A stretch of 9,753 nucleotides of DNA from Bacteroidota bacterium. Lineage in GTDB: Bacteria > Bacteroidota > Bacteroidia > Flavobacteriales > Flavobacteriaceae. The notes below the pieces were generated by a model. That model saw only the letters and a program-made list of their open reading frames with translations. It did no database searches and was not told where the DNA came from. The stretch spans positions 1 to 9,753 of the forward strand of contig JAEWKB010000136.1 of the NCBI GenBank assembly GCA_023386255.1, given 5' to 3'. Positions 5,906-9,753 of the stretch are shown piece by piece. Made by a program: the position numbers and the translations under genes. Numbering within the stretch: position 1 is the first letter of the stretch; the number at the start of each line of letters is the position of its first letter.

Positions 5906-6685
5906 ATGAAATTTAAAGGGCACACAATAGGGTTTATTCTCTCCGGCGGAGGATCAAAAGGCATAGCCCACGCGGGCGTGCTTAAATTTTTTGAAGAAGT
6001 AGGGATCACACCTTCGCATATTGCGGGCACAAGCTCGGGTGCCATTGTGTCGTCATTGTACGCCTGGGGCAAAAAACCGGAGGAAATACTTGAGTTCTTC
6101 AAATCTATCTACTTCTTCCACTGGAGGCATTTTACATTCCGGAAGCCGGGCTTTATAGATTCGGAAGCTTTTAAAGATTATTTCACTTCCATTTTTAAAG
6201 ATGCCACACTGGGTGATATGCCTTATAAAATGCACCTTACCGCTACCGACCTTGTTTCGGGTAAACTAAAAATATTTGGACCTGAGACCAAAATAGCCGA
6301 TGCTGTCCTGGCATCTTCCGCTTTTCCGGGAATTATCTCACCATATGAAATAGACGGAAGGCTATACAGCGACGGCGGTATTATAAACCATTTCCCTACC
6401 GATATTTTACAGGGCAGGTGTGATAAGCTCATAGGCATCTATGTAAGCCCGATCCAAAAAATTGAAGCATCAGACCTGAAGACGATCAAATCGGTAACTA
6501 CAAGGGCTTATGACCTTTTATCGGCTAACAGCAATATGCAGAAGTTTACGCTTTGTGACTGGGTGATAAGTCCTGATGAGCTGGCCCTATACAGCACATT
6601 TGAAACCAATAAGGCCAAGATGGACGAGATTTTTAATATAGGTTATGAGGCAGCTAAAAAGTCGTATGAAGAGCTTATAGTTTAA
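5906..6685 (+). CDS. Patatin-like phospholipase family protein
   Basis: This is a compact 259-residue patatin-domain hydrolase, expected to cleave acyl esters of phospholipids or related lipids with a Ser-Asp dyad. The oxyanion-hole loop is SGGGSKG (13-19), the nucleophile elbow is GTSSG (41-45) with Ser43, and the catalytic aspartate is Asp156 in [10 protein letters not shown]. The segment [14 protein letters not shown] and the [16 protein letters not shown] stretch before the aspartate are typical of the bacterial RssA/YlbK-type subfamily. There is no signal peptide and no C-terminal beta barrel, so it is probably cytoplasmic or loosely membrane-bound; the long outer-membrane patatin fusions of Bacteroidota differ from it. 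All catalytic residues are present. The gene ends 53 bases before pyrH, which has its own promoter, so the two are probably not in one operon by design, although read-through is possible. Confidence 0.92.
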   Translation: MKFKGHTIGFILSGGGSKGIAHAGVLKFFEEVGITPSHIAGTSSGAIVSSLYAWGKKPEEILEFFKSIYFFHWRHFTFRKPGFIDSEAFKDYFTSIFKDATLGDMPYKMHLTATDLVSGKLKIFGPETKIADAVLASSAFPGIISPYEIDGRLYSDGGIINHFPTDILQGRCDKLIGIYVSPIQKIEASDLKTIKSVTTRAYDLLSANSNMQKFTLCDWVISPDELALYSTFETNKAKMDEIFNIGYEAAKKSYEELIV

Positions 6686-6687
6686 CC

Positions 6688-6717
6688 TTTCATAAAAAAC
6701 AAATATTGCTATATTTG
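6688..6717 (+). promoter_or_regulatory. pyrH-frr promoter (Bacteroidota type)
   Basis: TATATTTG (6710-6717) is an exact match to the -7 consensus TAnnTTTG. TTTC (6688-6691), close to the -33 TTTG, lies 18 bases upstream. A start near 6724 would give a leader of about 15 bases before the ATG at 6739. This is the clearest promoter in the window, and it argues against the upstream in-frame TTG at 6706, which lies upstream of the -7 box. Confidence 0.65.
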
Positions 6718-6738
6718 CACCATTCAATCAAAAGCCCT

Positions 6739-7446
6739 ATGAAATATAAAAGAATCCTCCTTAAACTAAGCGGTGAAGCCCTTATGGGCGACAGGCAGTA
6801 TGGCATTGACCCTAAAAGGCTTGCCGAATATGCTGCGGAAATTAAGCAGATACACGAAAAAGGCGTTGAGATAGCCATAGTAATTGGCGGAGGAAATATT
6901 TTTAGGGGCGTGGCCGGTGCCAGTAATGGCATGGACCGTGTGCAGGGCGATTACATGGGTATGCTTGCCACTGTAATTAACGGAATGGCGCTACAAGGCG
7001 CACTTGAAGATGCCGGTATGCCGACCCGCCTGCAAACTGCTTTAAAAATTGAAGCCATTGCCGAACCATACATTAAACGCAGGGCAGTTCGCCATCTTGA
7101 AAAAGGGAGGATAGTAATATTTGGAGCCGGTACAGGAAATCCGTATTTTACTACTGATACTGCCGCAGTGCTAAGGGGTGTTGAAGTGCACGCCGATGTT
7201 ATTTTGAAAGGTACACGTGTAGATGGAATTTATACTGCCGACCCTGAAAAAGACATCAATGCAACAAAGTATGACACGCTTACATTTGAAGACGTATTGC
7301 AAAAAGGCCTTAATGTTATGGACACTACAGCCTTTACGCTTAGCCAGGAAAATGAGCTGCCTATAATTGTTTTTGATATGAACAAAAAAGGCAACCTGAT
7401 AAAGGTTTGCGAGGGCGAACTGGTAGGAACCACTGTAAATGTTTAA
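6739..7446 (+). CDS. pyrH: Uridylate kinase (UMP kinase) PyrH
   Basis: PyrH phosphorylates UMP to UDP with ATP, the entry to UTP and CTP synthesis; it is a cytoplasmic hexamer of the amino-acid kinase fold, unrelated to eukaryotic UMP/CMP kinases. From the ATG at 6739 it has 235 residues, the usual length. The start [16 protein letters not shown] (2-17) holds the nucleotide-binding KxSGE motif; [10 protein letters not shown] (48-57) is the second glycine-rich loop; [11 protein letters not shown] (133-143) binds UMP; and VDGIYTADP follows, typical of the family. An in-frame TTG at 6706 would add 11 residues but lies upstream of the promoter -7 box, so it is rejected. The frr gene follows after 21 bases with no terminator between, the widely conserved pyrH-frr pair. 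Confidence 0.97.
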   Translation: MKYKRILLKLSGEALMGDRQYGIDPKRLAEYAAEIKQIHEKGVEIAIVIGGGNIFRGVAGASNGMDRVQGDYMGMLATVINGMALQGALEDAGMPTRLQTALKIEAIAEPYIKRRAVRHLEKGRIVIFGAGTGNPYFTTDTAAVLRGVEVHADVILKGTRVDGIYTADPEKDINATKYDTLTFEDVLQKGLNVMDTTAFTLSQENELPIIVFDMNKKGNLIKVCEGELVGTTVNV

Positions 7447-7467
7447 TTTTTATATAAGAATTACATC

Positions 7468-8028
7468 ATGGAAGAAATTGATTTTATTTTAGATAGCACT
7501 AAAGAATCTATGGAAGGTTCGGTTGCGCACCTTGAAAAAGAATTTTTGAACATCCGTGCCGGTAAGGCAAGCCCTGCCATGCTTGGTGGTGTAAAGGTAG
7601 ATTATTATGGGGCTGCTACTCCGCTTTCGCAGGTGGCTAACATAAATACGCCCGATGCCCGCACCATAACTATACAGCCGTGGGAAAAAAGCATGCTGCA
7701 GCCTATTGAAAAAGCTATTCAGGTAGCTAATTTAGGCTTTAACCCAATGAATAATGGGGATAACATAATTATAAGCGTGCCGCCGCTTACCGAAGAACGC
7801 AGGAGAGACCTTGTAAAACAGGCAAAATCTGAAGCGGAAGATGCCAAAATAGGTGTAAGGAATGCACGTAAAGAAGCTAACAACGATATTAAAAAGCTTG
7901 AAAAAGAAGGTGTTTCTGAAGATGCCTGCAAAAGTGCCGAAGACGATGTGCAGGAACTTACCAACAGTTACATAAAAAAGATTGATGAACTTTTGGCCCA
8001 CAAGGAAGCCGAAATTATGAAAGTATAA
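7468..8028 (+). CDS. frr: Ribosome recycling factor
   Basis: This cytoplasmic factor works with EF-G to split the ribosome after termination so the subunits can be reused. The 186-residue length is normal. It shows the two-domain tRNA-like protein: helical domain I starts at residues 1-30 and resumes after about 105, with LNIRAGKASPAML (27-39), holding the conserved Arg30, leading into the small beta domain II (VDYYGAATPLSQVANINTPDARTITIQPWEKS, about 45-76). PPLTEERRRDLVKQAK (105-120) returns to the helical bundle, which ends in EAEIMKV. It is 21 bases after pyrH and is followed within a few bases by a strong terminator, so pyrH-frr is a two-gene transcription unit. Confidence 0.97.
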   Translation: MEEIDFILDSTKESMEGSVAHLEKEFLNIRAGKASPAMLGGVKVDYYGAATPLSQVANINTPDARTITIQPWEKSMLQPIEKAIQVANLGFNPMNNGDNIIISVPPLTEERRRDLVKQAKSEAEDAKIGVRNARKEANNDIKKLEKEGVSEDACKSAEDDVQELTNSYIKKIDELLAHKEAEIMKV

Positions 8029-8030
8029 GT

Positions 8031-8060
8031 AAATCCGCCAGTTGGCGGATTTTTTTATTT
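8031..8060 (+). terminator. Intrinsic terminator after frr
   Basis: A 9-bp perfect stem, AAATCCGCC (8031-8039) with GGCGGATTT (8044-8052), closes a 4-base AGTT loop, and the 3' arm merges into a T-rich tail (8050-8056, then ATTT). It begins two bases after the frr stop and is the only textbook rho-independent terminator in the window. Confidence 0.88.
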
Positions 8061-8070
8061 AATCATTAAC

Positions 8071-8099
8071 TTTATGTAATAAAAAACTTTCATAACTTG
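8071..8099 (+). promoter_or_regulatory. Weak candidate promoter for DUF5686 gene
   Basis: TAACTTG (8093-8099) resembles TAnnTTTG with one T missing, and TTTA (8071-8074) lies 18 bases upstream. The box ends 14 bases before the ATG at 8114. A second similar octamer, TAACTTTA, overlaps at 8067-8074. A new promoter is expected here because the frr terminator precedes it, but the exact site is uncertain. Confidence 0.3.
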
Positions 8100-8113
8100 T
8101 TCAAAAAAAGGCT

Positions 8114-9753
8114 ATGAGGTTTTTTACGTTGTTGCTTCTGCTGCTTGCAGTTAATGTCATGGCTCAAAATGCTGTTACAGGCGTAGTGCGCGACAGTAAA
8201 AGCAATGAGCCTCTGCCCTTTGCTACCGTAATCCCGGAAAAAGGTGCTGCCATTGCTACTGATGTTGATGGAAAGTTTTTGTTACAGGACACCAAAGGTT
8301 CCTCTTATCTTACCATTAGTTATACGGGTTATAACTCCCAAAGAATAACACTTACCCAAAGCAGGCATTATGTTGTAAAACTAGTTTCGCATACCCGGGA
8401 GCTGCAGGACCTGGTTATTGAAAGCGAGAATCCCGCTAACGTGACAATACGTGAGGCCGTGCGGCGAAAGCCCGGTAATGACCCACTTAAGAAGCTAAAC
8501 AGCTTCAGGTATAAAACTTACGAAAGGCTTACAGTTACAGCCAACCCTGATTCAATTTCCGATAAACTGGACTCGCTGTACATCTATGAGAAGACAGGGC
8601 GAAGATTTGCAAAGATAGACTCAACCGACTTCAAGTTCAGGCAATTAATAGAAAAGCGGCACCTTTACCAGACTGAAAAAGTATCTGAATTCAATTTTAA
8701 TAAAGAACAGGGGTTAAAAGAAAATATACTTGCTACCCGCATGGCGGGTTTTAAAGAGCCAGTATATGAAATTATTGCACTTAAACTACAGCCTTATTCG
8801 GTTTATGGGGATATAGACCTTGTGGAATCTAAATATGAAGGGCCGCTGTCCCGTGAAAATGCCGGCTACCGATATAGAATTTTAGATACCGTCTCAATAC
8901 AAAACCGAGAGGCCTTTGCTATATTTTTCACTCCGAAACGAAAAAGCAAAAAATTCAGGCTCGAGGGTATATTGTATATTGATACAGCTACTTACGGTGT
9001 AGCCAAAGCTATATTCAGGGTTAAAAATACATTGGATGTTACCGCTACACACAATTTTAATTTTAATGAAAATGAACAGCTTTGGTTTCCCGAAAGCCGG
9101 AGCCTGAGAATTGTGAAAGGAAATAATGAGCGGGACATTAAAATTTTAGGTGAAAAAATAACTTTTGACGCTACCGATGAAGAGACTGCCAACCGGAAAA
9201 GGGAACCATCAGACTACGTTTACCTGCTCTCGGAATCTAAAAATACTGATATTGAATTTAATATCCCTTTAACCATAAGGCATTCGGCTGTTGCGGTTGA
9301 GATTGAGGAAGCCGCCATCAACCGCCCCGAAAGCTACTGGAGCCGGTTCCGGAGCGATACGTTAGACCTGCGCAGTGCAGAAACTTACCCTGCCCTGGAC
9401 AGCATTGTGGACCGTGAAAATTATGAGAGGCTTATAATCCTCGGAAAAAATATCCTGAACGGCTATGTCCCGCTTGGACCGGTTAACCTGGACTGGCGGC
9501 AGGTGGTACGCTATAATGTGCATGAGGGGTTCAGGCTTGGGCTTGGCGGTACAACTAACGCCAAGTTTTCTGAAATCTTCAGGATTACCGGATATGGTGC
9601 GTATGGTACTAAGGATGGCAAATTTAAGTACAGCCTGGGTGGGGCAGTGCGCATTGGTAAATTCTCTAACACCTGGATAGGGGGCTCTTATACTGATGAC
9701 CTGCAGGAAATTGGCAGTACACGGTTTGAAACCGACAAGCGAAGGTTCAGGAT
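8114..9753 (+). CDS. DUF5686 / carboxypeptidase-regulatory-like outer-membrane protein (truncated by window edge)
   Basis: The frame is open for 546 codons from ATG at 8114 to the right edge. A signal peptide (MRFFTLLLLLLAVNVMA, cut near residue 17) is followed by a carboxypeptidase-D-regulatory-like beta-sandwich (about 20-95): VTGVVRDSKSNEPLPFATV, then ATDVDGKFLL and LTISYTGYNSQRI, the same type of domain found at the start of SusC/TonB-dependent receptors. A long middle section begins with KKLNSFRYKTYERLTVTA and continues with alternating-strand sequence. From about 466, YNVHEGFRLGLGGTTNAKF and the YGAYGTKDGKFKYSLGGAVRIG strands look like the start of a C-terminal outer-membrane beta barrel. 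This architecture fits the DUF5686 family of Bacteroidota. No TonB plug domain is seen after the sandwich, which argues against SusC. Function is unknown; an outer-membrane role is inferred. The gene is monocistronic on its upstream side because the frr terminator isolates it. Confidence 0.85.
   Translation, partial: MRFFTLLLLLLAVNVMAQNAVTGVVRDSKSNEPLPFATVIPEKGAAIATDVDGKFLLQDTKGSSYLTISYTGYNSQRITLTQSRHYVVKLVSHTRELQDLVIESENPANVTIREAVRRKPGNDPLKKLNSFRYKTYERLTVTANPDSISDKLDSLYIYEKTGRRFAKIDSTDFKFRQLIEKRHLYQTEKVSEFNFNKEQGLKENILATRMAGFKEPVYEIIALKLQPYSVYGDIDLVESKYEGPLSRENAGYRYRILDTVSIQNREAFAIFFTPKRKSKKFRLEGILYIDTATYGVAKAIFRVKNTLDVTATHNFNFNENEQLWFPESRSLRIVKGNNERDIKILGEKITFDATDEETANRKREPSDYVYLLSESKNTDIEFNIPLTIRHSAVAVEIEEAAINRPESYWSRFRSDTLDLRSAETYPALDSIVDRENYERLIILGKNILNGYVPLGPVNLDWRQVVRYNVHEGFRLGLGGTTNAKFSEIFRITGYGAYGTKDGKFKYSLGGAVRIGKFSNTWIGGSYTDDLQEIGSTRFETDKRRFR

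Noticed and set aside
6706..6738. Upstream TTG start for pyrH adding 11 residues
   Set aside because: It lies upstream of the -7 box of the best promoter in the window, and PyrH homologues start at the [15 protein letters not shown] position.
9465..9680. 71-residue plus-strand frame inside the DUF5686 gene
   Set aside because: It overlaps the long signal-peptide-bearing frame in another phase and shows no domain or initiation signal.

Overview
The window looks like ordinary chromosome from a member of the Bacteroidota, most likely Flavobacteriaceae (Flavobacterium or a close relative). The evidence is the gene set (LeuS of the Bacteroidota type, a DUF3098 protein next to ftsX and uppP, a DUF5686 outer-membrane protein), the lack of Shine-Dalgarno sequences before the starts, and TAnnTTTG-type -7 promoter boxes, of which the one before pyrH (TATATTTG) is exact. 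No tRNA, rRNA, CRISPR array, transposase, phage gene or defence system is visible.

Layout. Positions 1-1678 (minus) hold the N-terminal 559 codons of leuS, which runs off the left edge. A divergent promoter region (1679-1826) separates it from a plus-strand cluster: ftsX, a small DUF3098 membrane protein, uppP, truB and a secreted YiiX-like permuted papain-fold hydrolase. The last four junctions are tight (1-base overlap, 8-base gap, 4-base overlap), which suggests one transcript. A minus-strand thioredoxin-like gene ends one base from the end of the hydrolase gene. A second divergent gap (5815-5905) leads to a patatin-like lipase. Then comes pyrH-frr with its own promoter and a strong intrinsic terminator, and last the first 546 codons of a DUF5686 / carboxypeptidase-regulatory-like outer-membrane protein, which runs off the right edge.

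How the genes fit together. Most are housekeeping: leucine charging of tRNA (leuS), tRNA pseudouridine-55 (truB), UMP phosphorylation (pyrH) and ribosome recycling (frr). Mixed in is an envelope group: FtsX (division and peptidoglycan-hydrolase control), UppP (undecaprenyl carrier recycling), the exported YiiX-like hydrolase and the DUF5686 protein.

The least ordinary content is repetitive DNA. A C/G-rich palindromic element lies in frame inside leuS at the left edge. A related element, joined to a heptamer array, fills the whole ftsX-DUF3098 gap, and a second heptamer array lies in the leuS leader. I found no convincing new multi-gene system. The two largest edge genes are partial, so statements about them cover only the visible part.
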